Assembly (NCBI GenBank): GCA_946566685.1
Contig: CAMNXA010000003.1
Location: 62,001-126,000 of the forward strand
DNA from: an uncultured Lachnospiraceae bacterium
GTDB lineage: Bacteria > Bacillota > Clostridia > Lachnospirales > Lachnospiraceae
Direction: 5' to 3'
DNA: 64,000 nt
The translations under genes and the position numbers were made by a program. A model generated the notes under the pieces. That model saw nothing but the letters and a program-made list of their open reading frames with translations. It did not search any database and was not told the DNA's origin. Positions 24,206 through 32,054 of the stretch are shown here, piece after piece (the first letter of the stretch is position 1; each line of letters opens with the position of its first letter).

Positions 24206-24357
24206 CCAAACAGGCAGGTATTCTGACTAAGGTATCCCGGCACAGATGCGCCTTCCCGGTTTCCCAGTGGCATATTGATCTGCACTCCTCCCATACAGCG
24301 GCGTGACCGTGAAGTGTAACTTACTTCCCTATTCTCCCTTACGGGCACCTGTTCTTG
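24206..24357 (-). ncRNA. Cobalamin riboswitch
   Basis: Read on the minus strand it begins with AGGTGCC, has GGGAATAGGGAAGTAAGTT-like peripheral elements, the central CGCCGCTGTATGGG, the B12 box GCCACTGGGAAACCGGGAAG plus GC, and ends AGTCAGAATACCTGCC, all hallmarks of this class. It lies upstream of the DUF4430 and ECF genes, so corrinoid binding should lower their expression. Confidence 0.93.
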
Positions 24358-24361
24358 TTCC

Positions 24362-24390
24362 ATCATAAGCTACTTTTAAGTGTTATGCAA
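24362..24390 (-). promoter_or_regulatory. Promoter of the cobalamin riboswitch transcript
   Basis: On the minus strand TTGCAT, 17 bp, TATGAT lies directly upstream of the aptamer. Confidence 0.72.
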
Positions 24391-24407
24391 GAAAATTATA
24401 AAAGGAC

Positions 24408-24438
24408 TTGACCGTACAGTTACTGTACGGTATATGAT
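24408..24438 (+). promoter_or_regulatory. MerR-type promoter/operator of the second MATE gene
   Basis: TTGACC (24408-24413) and TATGAT (24433-24438) are 19 bp apart. The perfect inverted repeat ACCGTACAG-TTA-CTGTACGGT (24411-24431) fills the spacer. An over-long 19-bp spacer with central dyad is characteristic of promoters activated by MerR-family proteins, which often control drug pumps. Confidence 0.75.
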
Positions 24439-24518
24439 TCTCCATGAAGACAGAAGCAGAGAAACTTTGCGCAGGGACTTGCAATCCTGGCGTGAGGTGT
24501 TTCGGAATGGAGGAAAAT

Positions 24519-25850
24519 ATGGAAGATTCAAATGTATACGTAAAACCTGTAACCCTGAAAAATATTTTGAAATTTGCTGTTCCCACAATTGCGATGACGG
24601 TGTTTATGTCCTTTTATACCATGGTGGATGGTCTTTTCGTATCCAATCTGATTGGAACAAACGCACTGTCTGCCATTAACCTGACAGCGCCGGTCATTCA
24701 GCTTGTGACAGCCATTTCCACGATGCTTGCCACCGGCGGGAGTGCAGTGATCATGAAAAAGATGGGGGAGCAGAAAAGGGAAGAAGCCAAGGAGGATTTT
24801 ACCTTCCTGATTCTGGTGAACGTTTTTGTGGGCTTTGTGATGTGTCTGTTAGGCTATCTGTTGATGGACCGTATTTTTGCGGGCATGAATCTTTCTGCGG
24901 ATGTAGCCGGATACTGTGTGGAGTATTTGAGCCGTTACCTTCTGTTTACGGTACCCATTCTGCTGATGAATAATTTTACGCTGTATATGATCGCCAGCGA
25001 GAAGGCTACACTGTCACTGGTCTGCTCGGTGACCGGCGGCGTCCTGAACATGGTGCTCGACTGGGTGTTTATTGCAGGCTTTCATATGGGGATTGGTGGC
25101 GCGGCAATCGCAACTGGGCTGGGATATTCAGTGACAGCCGTTGTGGGGCTGGTGGTTTTTAGCCGCAAAAAGAGTCTGCTGCATTTTAAGAAACCGGTAT
25201 GCCGGCTGAAAGTCCTTATGAATGCTGCCACCAACGGATGTTCCGAGATGGCCACGGCGCTTGTCACGGGTATCATTACCATGATGTTTAACTGGACCAT
25301 GCTTCATTATGTGGGAGAGGACGGCGTGGCAGCGGTTACCATCATCATGTATGTACTTATGTTTGCAAGTTCTTTGTATACAGGGTATTCTTATGGTGTG
25401 GCACCTATGCTCAGTTTTTATTATGGGGAACAGAACCATGAGAAGTTAAAGAAGCTGGTGACGGTCAGCCTGCGCGTGATCGCGGTGATTTCGGTGGTGA
25501 CGGTGGCGCTGTCTTTTGTCATGACCAGACCTTTGGTATCTATTTTTGCCCGCCCGGATAATCCGGTGTATGATCTGGCGGTGACCGGGAACAGAATCTG
25601 TACGATCGCCCTATTCTTTATCGGCTTCAATATTTTTGCCAGCGGGATGTTCACCGCACTCTCCAATGGTGTGGTCTCGGCCGTCCTGGCGTTTTCCCGG
25701 TCGTTTGTGTTCATGCTGATCACGATGATCGTATTGCCAATCTTTCTTGGTGTGAACGGTATCTGGCTGGCGACACCGGCGGCGGAACTGATGGCTCTTG
25801 TCCTGTCTGTGGTTATGTTCTTAAAGTATAGAAAGAGATATGGCTATTGA
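24519..25850 (+). CDS. MATE-family efflux transporter
   Basis: This is a second MATE exporter, unlike the one at 16291 and closer to the MepA-type branch. It has twelve hydrophobic segments, beginning 'NILKFAVPTIAMTVFMSFYTMVDGLFVSNLIGTNALSAINLTAP' and, in the second half, 'ATNGCSEMATALVTGIITMMFNWTMLHYVGEDGVAAVTIIMYV'. ATG 24519 has GGAGGA 6 nt upstream; in-frame ATGs at 24444 and 24507 are less well placed. The MerR-like promoter suggests induction by a compound or stress. No MerR gene is in the window. Confidence 0.93.
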   Translation: MEDSNVYVKPVTLKNILKFAVPTIAMTVFMSFYTMVDGLFVSNLIGTNALSAINLTAPVIQLVTAISTMLATGGSAVIMKKMGEQKREEAKEDFTFLILVNVFVGFVMCLLGYLLMDRIFAGMNLSADVAGYCVEYLSRYLLFTVPILLMNNFTLYMIASEKATLSLVCSVTGGVLNMVLDWVFIAGFHMGIGGAAIATGLGYSVTAVVGLVVFSRKKSLLHFKKPVCRLKVLMNAATNGCSEMATALVTGIITMMFNWTMLHYVGEDGVAAVTIIMYVLMFASSLYTGYSYGVAPMLSFYYGEQNHEKLKKLVTVSLRVIAVISVVTVALSFVMTRPLVSIFARPDNPVYDLAVTGNRICTIALFFIGFNIFASGMFTALSNGVVSAVLAFSRSFVFMLITMIVLPIFLGVNGIWLATPAAELMALVLSVVMFLKYRKRYGY

Positions 25851-25902
25851 TTTGGACTTATTTCCGTGGCAGTGAGCCGGGTGATAAGAGAAGTGAGGAA
25901 AT

Positions 25903-27198
25903 ATGAATTATACATTTTATGAACTGGCCATGCTGTTTTTTGCCTATTCTTTTCTGGCATGGCTTGTGGAAACGGTGGTAGCTACCGTCAAAGAGAAAAA
26001 TTTCAGGAATCGAGGATTTTTATCAGGCCCTTTTTGCTTTCTGTATGGTTTTACGGGGGTTATCCTGACAGTCTTTTTACAGGAGTTGAGACAAGATGCC
26101 TTTTTCCTGTTTGCTGGCAGTATGGCGGTGGCCACTGCCGTGCAGTGGTTTGCCGGTAAGACCTTAGAACGGATTAAACGCAAAAAGTGGTGGGATTACT
26201 CCGGCAAGACTGGAAACTTTGATGGATACATCTGTCTACAGTACTCTTTGCTGTGGGGCGTTCTGGGATTTCTGGCAGTGCGCTATGGTAACGGCATTTT
26301 GCTGGGCATATATGATCTGTTGCCGGGGATTGCCGGGAAGGCTGTGGTCTGGGGACTGATCGCGGTAGGTTTTGTAGATTTTGCGGGCACATTGCTGGCG
26401 GTCTGGCATGCGGAAGAAAAACTGCCGCGGCTTCTTTTCTGGAATCACAGACTGCAAAGAGTTACTTATCGGCTTACCGCAAGGGTTGCAGGATATGTGG
26501 ATAGAAGAATCGGCAGATCCTACCCCTGTGTTTTACAGGATCAGGCGGAGGAGAAGCGCACGGAGTCCTTTGGCTTCGTGCAGGTATTCTGGATGTTTGT
26601 GATCGGGGCTTTGGCGGGAGATATTGTGGAGACGCTGTTCTGCCGGATCACATCAGGAGTCTGGATGAGCAGGAGCAGTCTGGTGTGGGGTCCGTTCAGT
26701 GTGGTGTGGGGGCTGGCGATCGCGCTGGCAACCATGCTCCTGTATAAAGACAGGGACAGGCAGGATCGTCATATCTTCTGGGTGGGCTTTTTTCTGGGCG
26801 GCGCCTATGAATACATTTGCAGTGTCTTTACAGAGATTGTGTTTGGCAAAGTTTTCTGGGATTACAGCGCCATGCCGTTTAATCTGGGCGGCCGGATCAA
26901 TCTTTTGTATTGCTTCTTCTGGGGAATTGCGGCCGTGGTGTGGATCAAAGGGCTGTATCCGAAGGTCTCGCGTCTGATTGCTTCTATTTTACGAGGAACC
27001 GGACAGATCCCCACTATGCTTCTGATGTTGTTTATGGCGTTTAATATCCTGATTTCCATGCTGGCTTTGGTTCGCTATGATACCCGGGCGGCGGGGAAAA
27101 CTCCGATACATAAGTGGGAACAGTCCATGGATGAATACTTTGACGATGAGAGAATGGAACGAATCTATCCCAATGGTAAGGCGAAAGGGGATTTATAA
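25903..27198 (+). CDS. Duplicated CmpB-like membrane protein
   Basis: The family is the putative ABC-transporter CmpB type (PF06541), of unknown role. Two copies of the roughly 150-residue unit are joined: copy one at residues 1-150 ('YSFLAWLVETVVATVKEKNFRNRGFLSGPFCFLYGFTGV... WWDYSGKTGNFDGYICLQYSLLWGVLGF'), copy two at about 225-360 ('GDIVETLFCRITSGVWMSRSSLVWGPFSVVWG... FWDYSAMPFNLGGRINLLYCFFWGI'). Each repeats the E(T), GP(F) and W-DYS marks. Most members have one unit. A GAGGAAAT site precedes the ATG. Confidence 0.8.
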   Translation: MNYTFYELAMLFFAYSFLAWLVETVVATVKEKNFRNRGFLSGPFCFLYGFTGVILTVFLQELRQDAFFLFAGSMAVATAVQWFAGKTLERIKRKKWWDYSGKTGNFDGYICLQYSLLWGVLGFLAVRYGNGILLGIYDLLPGIAGKAVVWGLIAVGFVDFAGTLLAVWHAEEKLPRLLFWNHRLQRVTYRLTARVAGYVDRRIGRSYPCVLQDQAEEKRTESFGFVQVFWMFVIGALAGDIVETLFCRITSGVWMSRSSLVWGPFSVVWGLAIALATMLLYKDRDRQDRHIFWVGFFLGGAYEYICSVFTEIVFGKVFWDYSAMPFNLGGRINLLYCFFWGIAAVVWIKGLYPKVSRLIASILRGTGQIPTMLLMLFMAFNILISMLALVRYDTRAAGKTPIHKWEQSMDEYFDDERMERIYPNGKAKGDL

Positions 27199-27230
27199 GA
27201 GAGGATACTTTATCCCTGGGCATGAATTGA

Positions 27231-27259
27231 TTGCTATACAAAAGTATTTCTGATAAAAT
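27231..27259 (+). promoter_or_regulatory. Promoter of the small membrane protein
   Basis: TTGCTA (27231-27236), 17 bp, TAAAAT (27254-27259), about 40 bp before the presumed start. Confidence 0.55.
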
Positions 27260-27300
27260 GAGAAAATGACAGACAATCGGGGAAAGGGAGGACTACGGTT

Positions 27301-27624
27301 ACGAAAAAAGTAAACAAAGTTACATTATTGTTACGTGTGCTCGTATCGGCCTATGTGCTGTATCTGGCATATGGACTGATTAAGGATTATGGGACGGCTT
27401 CCAATCAGATGTTGTCACTCGCGGCGATCATTATATTTGTAATAGGCGGGGGAGTGATACTGGCCACATCGGCCTATAAGCTGATCACGAAAGATTATGA
27501 CGATGGCAGCGAAGAAGAGGAATCGAGGACAGAGGATACGGTATGTGTCGAGACTAGGACAGAGATTGAACAGCAGCAGACAGAGGAAGGCGGCGTGAGG
27601 GGTTCGGATGAAGATACCATGTAA
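27301..27624 (+). CDS. Small membrane protein with unusual start codon
   Basis: The function is unknown. Two hydrophobic segments, 'VLVSAYVLYLAYGLIKDY' and 'MLSLAAIIIFVIGGGVILATSAY', are followed by an acidic, Glu/Thr-rich tail. The best ribosome site, AAAGGGAGGA (27283-27292), points at ACG 27301, which would give (M/T)KKVNKVTLLLRV. The only standard start is TTG 27328, with no site upstream. Either ACG is used, a mutation has removed the ATG, or translation begins weakly at TTG. Confidence 0.6.
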   Translation, partial: TKKVNKVTLLLRVLVSAYVLYLAYGLIKDYGTASNQMLSLAAIIIFVIGGGVILATSAYKLITKDYDDGSEEEESRTEDTVCVETRTEIEQQQTEEGGVRGSDEDTM

Positions 27625-27633
27625 CGCACATAA

Positions 27634-27669
27634 TTTCCCCAAAGTTGTATTGATACAACTTTGGGGAAA
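27634..27669. repeat. Perfect 17-bp inverted repeat with TTGTAT-TG-ATACAA core
   Basis: Arms TTTCCCCAAAGTTGTAT (27634-27650) and its exact complement (27653-27669) are separated by TG. It could end the previous transcript, though no T run follows. The inner 18 bp AGTTGTATTGATACAACT also resembles AraR-type operators (TTGTAC/T...ACAA), and it lies 25 bp upstream of the next -35 box. Confidence 0.6.
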
Positions 27670-27693
27670 TGTACATAGAATATAAAATAATAC

Positions 27694-27722
27694 TTGACTC
27701 ATCTCAGGTATCTATATATAAT
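27694..27722 (+). promoter_or_regulatory. Promoter of the monosaccharide ABC operon
   Basis: TTGACT (27694-27699), 17 bp, TATAAT (27717-27722): 11 of 12 consensus positions. The leader is about 205 nt. Confidence 0.82.
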
Positions 27723-27751
27723 GTATATAGTTTCGCGCAAGGACTACACAG

Positions 27752-27800
27752 ATGAGCACAGCAACTTGCATACAGGAAGTTTTGTTACGCTCATTTTTTT
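27752..27800 (+). terminator. Possible attenuator in the leader
   Basis: ATGAGC (27752-27757) pairs with GCTCAT (27789-27794), enclosing AACTT/AAGTT, and is followed directly by T residues to 27800. It lies inside the leader, so it would act as an early terminator. Downstream, TACAACTTG occurs twice (near 27872 and 27896). Confidence 0.45.
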
Positions 27801-27935
27801 CGTTTAATCTTCCGAAATGGATGACAGGGAGGAAGACGGCAACCTATGAAAATGAGCAATGTGCACACATGGTACAACTTGGCGCGGAGTAAATACAACT
27901 TGTCTGTATCAGACAAAATTTTAAGGAGGAAAAGT

Positions 27936-29084
27936 ATGAAAAAGAAAGTATTAGGCGCATTACTCAGTGTAGCAATGGTAGCTACTCTGCTTGTTGGATG
28001 CGGCGGTAATGATGCAGCACCTGCAACAACAGAGGCACCTGCAGCGGAAGCACCGGCAGCTGATGCGGCTGCTCCGGCAGACACAGCAGCAACAGGCAGC
28101 GGCAAGAAGGTTGGTGTGGCAATGCCTACCCAGTCTTCCGAGAGATGGATCAATGACGGTGCTAACATGAAGGCTCAGTTGGAGGCACTTGGTTATGAAG
28201 TAGATCTTCAGTACGCTGAGGATGATGTGCAGATGCAGGTTTCTCAGATCGAGAACATGATCGCATCCGGTGTTAACTGCCTGGTTATCGCATCTATCGA
28301 CTCTGGCGCACTCGTAAACGTTGAGGCACAGGCTAAGGAAGCTGGTATTCCGATCATCGCTTACGACCGTCTGCTGATGGACACAGATGCAGTATCCTAC
28401 TACGCAACCTTCGATAACAAGGGTGTTGGTACAGCAATCGGTAAGTATATCGAGGAGAAGAAAGACCTTGCCAATACAAGCGAGACTTTCACAATCGAGT
28501 TCTTCATGGGTTCTCCCGATGATAACAACGCTCATATGTTATACGATGGACTGATGGAAGTGCTTCAGCCGTACTTAGACAATGGTACACTGATTTGTAA
28601 GTCCGGCAGAACATCTTTTGATGACACATGTATCTTGAGATGGTCCCAGGAGACAGCACAGCAGAACTGTGAGAACTATCTGACAGGTTTCTATGCAGAC
28701 GAAGATCTGGATATCTGTGCAACCGCATTTGACGGCTTCGCATATGGCTGTAAGGCAGCTTTAGAGGGCGCAGGCTACACAGAGGCTAACTGGCCGCTGA
28801 TCACAGGTCAGGATGCAGAGCTTATGGCTACCAAGAACATCATCTCTGGTAAGCAGACAATGTCTATCTACAAAGACACACGTCTCTTAGCTGAGAAGTG
28901 CGTAACCATGGTGCAGGCAGTGCTTGAGGGTGCAGAGCCTGAGATCAACGACACAGAGCAGTACGACAATGGTAAGATCGTTGTTCCTTCTTATCTGTGT
29001 ACACCGGTAGCAGTTGACAAAGATAACTACGAAGAAATCATCGTAGAAGGTGGTTACTACACAGCAGAGCAGTTAGCTGAGTAA
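27936..29084 (+). CDS. Monosaccharide-binding lipoprotein (ChvE type)
   Basis: This is the periplasmic-binding-protein type 1 receptor of the importer. Signal peptide MKKKVLGALLSVAMVATLLVG ends in a lipobox (LLVG-Cys22), with an Ala/Pro/Thr-rich linker to about residue 58. The core shows 'VGVAMPTQSSERWINDGANMKAQLEALGYEVDLQYAEDDVQMQVSQIENMIASGVNCLVIASIDSGAL' and 'YDRLLMDTDAVSYYATFDN', close to ChvE/multiple-sugar receptors (arabinose, galactose, xylose, glucose). ATG 27936 follows AAGGAGGAAAAGT; an in-frame ATG at 27846 would spoil the signal peptide. Confidence 0.93.
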   Translation: MKKKVLGALLSVAMVATLLVGCGGNDAAPATTEAPAAEAPAADAAAPADTAATGSGKKVGVAMPTQSSERWINDGANMKAQLEALGYEVDLQYAEDDVQMQVSQIENMIASGVNCLVIASIDSGALVNVEAQAKEAGIPIIAYDRLLMDTDAVSYYATFDNKGVGTAIGKYIEEKKDLANTSETFTIEFFMGSPDDNNAHMLYDGLMEVLQPYLDNGTLICKSGRTSFDDTCILRWSQETAQQNCENYLTGFYADEDLDICATAFDGFAYGCKAALEGAGYTEANWPLITGQDAELMATKNIISGKQTMSIYKDTRLLAEKCVTMVQAVLEGAEPEINDTEQYDNGKIVVPSYLCTPVAVDKDNYEEIIVEGGYYTAEQLAE

Positions 29085-29103
29085 TTAAAGAAAGAATGTG
29101 AAT

Positions 29104-29137
29104 GGGGTGGCACGAGTATGTTGCCGCCCCCTTTTTT
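29104..29137 (+). terminator. Intercistronic terminator after the binding-protein gene
   Basis: GGGGTGGCA and TGCCGCCCC form a 9-bp stem with one wobble, 9-nt loop, followed by C and six T. It should reduce transcription into mmsA relative to the binding protein. Confidence 0.8.
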
Positions 29138-29241
29138 CAGGAAATATGTTTTGCATATACTTTCCATTTTATTTAAGAATAACTGTGACTATGACGTAGA
29201 TGGGGTAGCCGCAGCAAATTTAGAGAAAAGGAGTTGGGGGA

Positions 29242-30801
29242 ATGTCAGATTACATCTTGGAAATGAATCACATTATCAAAGAGTTTTCGGGCGTTAGGGC
29301 GCTGGATGATGTCAATCTGAAGGTGAAGCGCGGTGAGATTCATGCTCTGTGCGGAGAAAACGGAGCCGGAAAATCCACACTGATGAATGTTTTATCAGGC
29401 GTATATCCTTTTGGAACGTATTCCGGTGATGTCGTATATAAGGGAGAAACCTGTAAGTTTCATAACTTAAGAGACAGTGAAGCCAAGGGCATCGTTATCA
29501 TCCATCAGGAGCTGGCGCTCAGTCCTCTGCTTTCCATAGCGGAGAATGTATTTATCGGCAACGAGCAGTTGTCTGCCAAGGGCGTGATTGACTGGACGAA
29601 GACAAGGCAGCGTGCGCAGGAAATGCTTGCACGGGTGGGTCTGGAACATGAGGATGTAAATGTTCCCGTCAATTCGCTTGGCGTTGGTAAGCAGCAGCTG
29701 ATTGAGATTGCCAAAGCGATGGCGAAGAAGGTTGAACTTTTGATTCTGGATGAGCCTACAGCGGCTTTGAATGATGAAGAGAGTAAGAAACTTCTGGACA
29801 TTATGCTGGAACTGAAGAAGCAGGGCATTACCTGTATCATCATTTCCCATAAGTTAAATGAGATTGAATATGTATCTGATGCGGTGACGATCATCCGTGA
29901 TGGTAAGACGATAGAGACATTGGTTAAGGGTGTGGATGACTATACGGAAGACCGTGTGATCAAGGGCATGGTAGGACGTGAGATGACCAACCGTTATCCG
30001 GTAAGAGAAGGTGTTACCATAGGAGATACCATTTTTGAGGTCAAGGACTGGAATGTGTATCATCCCGATGACGAGAACCGTCAGGTTTTAAAAGATATTA
30101 ATATCAGTGTGAAAGCGGGCGAGGTTGTAGGGCTTGCAGGGCTGATGGGCGCCGGGCGTACAGAGTTTGCCATGAGCGTATTCGGACACAGTTATGGGCA
30201 GAAGATTTCCGGAACCGTTAAGATCAACGGGCAGGAAGTACATATGCATAATGTCAGGGATGCCATTAACAGTAAGCTTGCCTATGTGTCGGAAGACAGA
30301 AAAGTTTATGGACTGAATCTGATCGGTGAGATCAAGGAGAATATGACGATCGCTGCGCGTCCGAAGTTTTTCTCCAAACATGGTGTCATCAACAGCAATG
30401 ATGAGATCGTGGCAGCGGAAGAATATAAGAAGAGAATCAACGTCAAGGCAAATTCCATCGAGCAGGTTGTGGGCTCTTTGTCGGGAGGAAACCAGCAGAA
30501 GGTTGTCCTGGCAAAGTGGATGCTGACACAGCCGGATGTGCTGATTCTGGATGAGCCTACACGTGGTATCGATGTAGGCGCTAAGTATGAGATTTACTGT
30601 GTCATCAATGATCTTGCCAAAGCCGGTAAGGCCGTGATAGTCATCTCCTCTGAGATGCCGGAGATCATTGGTACCTGTGACAGAACCTATGTACTCAATG
30701 AGGGCAGGATCGCAGGAGAACTGAGCAAGGATGAACTGACACAGGAGCAGATTATGCAATGTATTATGGCTCATAATAGAAAGGATGATGGAAATGAATG
30801 A
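29242..30801 (+). CDS. mmsA: Multiple-monosaccharide ABC transporter ATPase
   Basis: This is a double-domain ATPase of the MglA/XylG/MmsA class that drives sugar import from the cytoplasmic face. Domain one (1-245): Walker A GENGAGKST, Walker B LLILDEPTAALN, H-loop IIISHKLNE. Domain two (260-500): degenerate P-loop GLMGAGRTEF as usual in this class, signature SLSGGNQQK, Walker B LILDEPTRGIDVG. Length 519 is normal. GGAGTTGGGGGA precedes the ATG. The stop overlaps the start of the permease gene. Confidence 0.94.
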   Translation: MSDYILEMNHIIKEFSGVRALDDVNLKVKRGEIHALCGENGAGKSTLMNVLSGVYPFGTYSGDVVYKGETCKFHNLRDSEAKGIVIIHQELALSPLLSIAENVFIGNEQLSAKGVIDWTKTRQRAQEMLARVGLEHEDVNVPVNSLGVGKQQLIEIAKAMAKKVELLILDEPTAALNDEESKKLLDIMLELKKQGITCIIISHKLNEIEYVSDAVTIIRDGKTIETLVKGVDDYTEDRVIKGMVGREMTNRYPVREGVTIGDTIFEVKDWNVYHPDDENRQVLKDINISVKAGEVVGLAGLMGAGRTEFAMSVFGHSYGQKISGTVKINGQEVHMHNVRDAINSKLAYVSEDRKVYGLNLIGEIKENMTIAARPKFFSKHGVINSNDEIVAAEEYKKRINVKANSIEQVVGSLSGGNQQKVVLAKWMLTQPDVLILDEPTRGIDVGAKYEIYCVINDLAKAGKAVIVISSEMPEIIGTCDRTYVLNEGRIAGELSKDELTQEQIMQCIMAHNRKDDGNE

Positions 30802-31966
30802 TAAGAAAAAAGTAGTAAATCTTGACATGAAACAGTACGGTATGTTTCTTGCCCTTATTGCAATTTACGTTATTTTTGCCATTATGACGGGCGGTAAGAA
30901 TTTATCTCCTGCTAATATCAACAATCTGATCATGCAGAACGGTTATGTTGTCATCCTGGCAATCGGTATGCTGCTGTGCGTATTGACCGGTAACGTTGAT
31001 CTGGGCGTAGGTTCCGTAGTAGCCCTTACCGGCGCTGCGGCAGGTATTATCCTGGTAGATTACAAGATGAATATGTGGGTGGCTATCCTGGTAGCGATTC
31101 TGATCGGTCTTGCGGTGGGCATGTTTGCAGGCTTCTTCATCGCCTATCTGGGAATCCCGCCCTTCGTTGTAACGCTGGCTACCATGCTTATGGGACGCGG
31201 ACTTACATACACGCTGTTAAAAGCACAGACCAAGGGCCCGCTTCCGGATGATTATATCTATATCGGAGCTGGTTTCCTTCCCACAGTCAAGGTGAATTTT
31301 GCGGGCGGGACGTTGGATCTTGTATGTATTATTGTGGCAGTTATTGCATCTATTGCTTTGGTTCTTGCGGAGATGAAGAGCATTGCAACCAAAAAGAAAT
31401 ATAACTTTGCGACCAACCCGATGTGGCAGGTAGCCTTGAAATTAGCAGTTATGCTTGTCATTATCTGGTTCTTCTTCTACAAACTGGCTCGTTATAACGG
31501 TCTGCCGTTTGTATTGGTTATCATGGTTGTGCTGATTGCATTGTATGCATTTATCACAAGCAAGACAGTATCCGGTCGTCAGATTTATGCGCTGGGCGGT
31601 AACAGAAAAGCGGCTAATCTGTCCGGTATTGATACCAATAAAGTATTCTTCTGGGTATACACCAACATGGGTATTCTCAGTGCTGTAGCGGGTGTTGTCC
31701 TCACTGCACGTAACGCGGCATCCACACCGAAGGCCGGTGACGGATTCGAGATGGATGCGATCGCATCCTGTTACATCGGTGGAGCTGCCGTAGCAGGTGG
31801 TGCCGGTACGATTCTCGGTGCCGTAGTCGGTGCGTTCATTATGGGTATCCTGAATAATGGTATGTCCCTGTACGGGTGGTCAACAGATATTCAGAAGATC
31901 GTCAAAGGCGCTGTACTTCTGGGAGCCGTTACCGTTGACGTTATGTCTAAGAGAAAGAAAGGTTAA
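30794..31966 (+). CDS. mmsB: Multiple-monosaccharide ABC transporter permease
   Basis: The membrane channel of the importer (BPD_transp_2 family) has about ten hydrophobic segments, including 'GYVVILAIGMLLCVLTGNVDLGVGSVVALTGAAAG' and the family mark 'GGNRKAANLSGIDTNKVFFWVYTNMGILSAVAGVV'. 'DAIASCYIGGAAVAGGAGTILGAVVGAFIMGILNNGMSLYG' near the end fits MmsB/XylH. ATG 30794 has AAAGGA 8 nt upstream; earlier ATGs at 30785 and 30788 sit on that site. It overlaps mmsA by 8 nt. Confidence 0.93.
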   Translation: MNDKKKVVNLDMKQYGMFLALIAIYVIFAIMTGGKNLSPANINNLIMQNGYVVILAIGMLLCVLTGNVDLGVGSVVALTGAAAGIILVDYKMNMWVAILVAILIGLAVGMFAGFFIAYLGIPPFVVTLATMLMGRGLTYTLLKAQTKGPLPDDYIYIGAGFLPTVKVNFAGGTLDLVCIIVAVIASIALVLAEMKSIATKKKYNFATNPMWQVALKLAVMLVIIWFFFYKLARYNGLPFVLVIMVVLIALYAFITSKTVSGRQIYALGGNRKAANLSGIDTNKVFFWVYTNMGILSAVAGVVLTARNAASTPKAGDGFEMDAIASCYIGGAAVAGGAGTILGAVVGAFIMGILNNGMSLYGWSTDIQKIVKGAVLLGAVTVDVMSKRKKG

Positions 31967-31996
31967 AGAGAACTTTTCTCGAAAGAATATGAAAGC

Positions 31997-32030
31997 AAGG
32001 GCTGTCCGTTTAAGGGGCAGCCCTTTGTGT
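31997..32030 (+). terminator. Weak terminator after mmsB
   Basis: AAGGGCTGTCC and GGGCAGCCCTT pair over 11 bp with one wobble, followed by only TTTGTGT, so read-through into the regulator gene is likely. Confidence 0.6.
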
Positions 32031-32054
32031 AAAAAGGGGAGGAAACACAATAAG

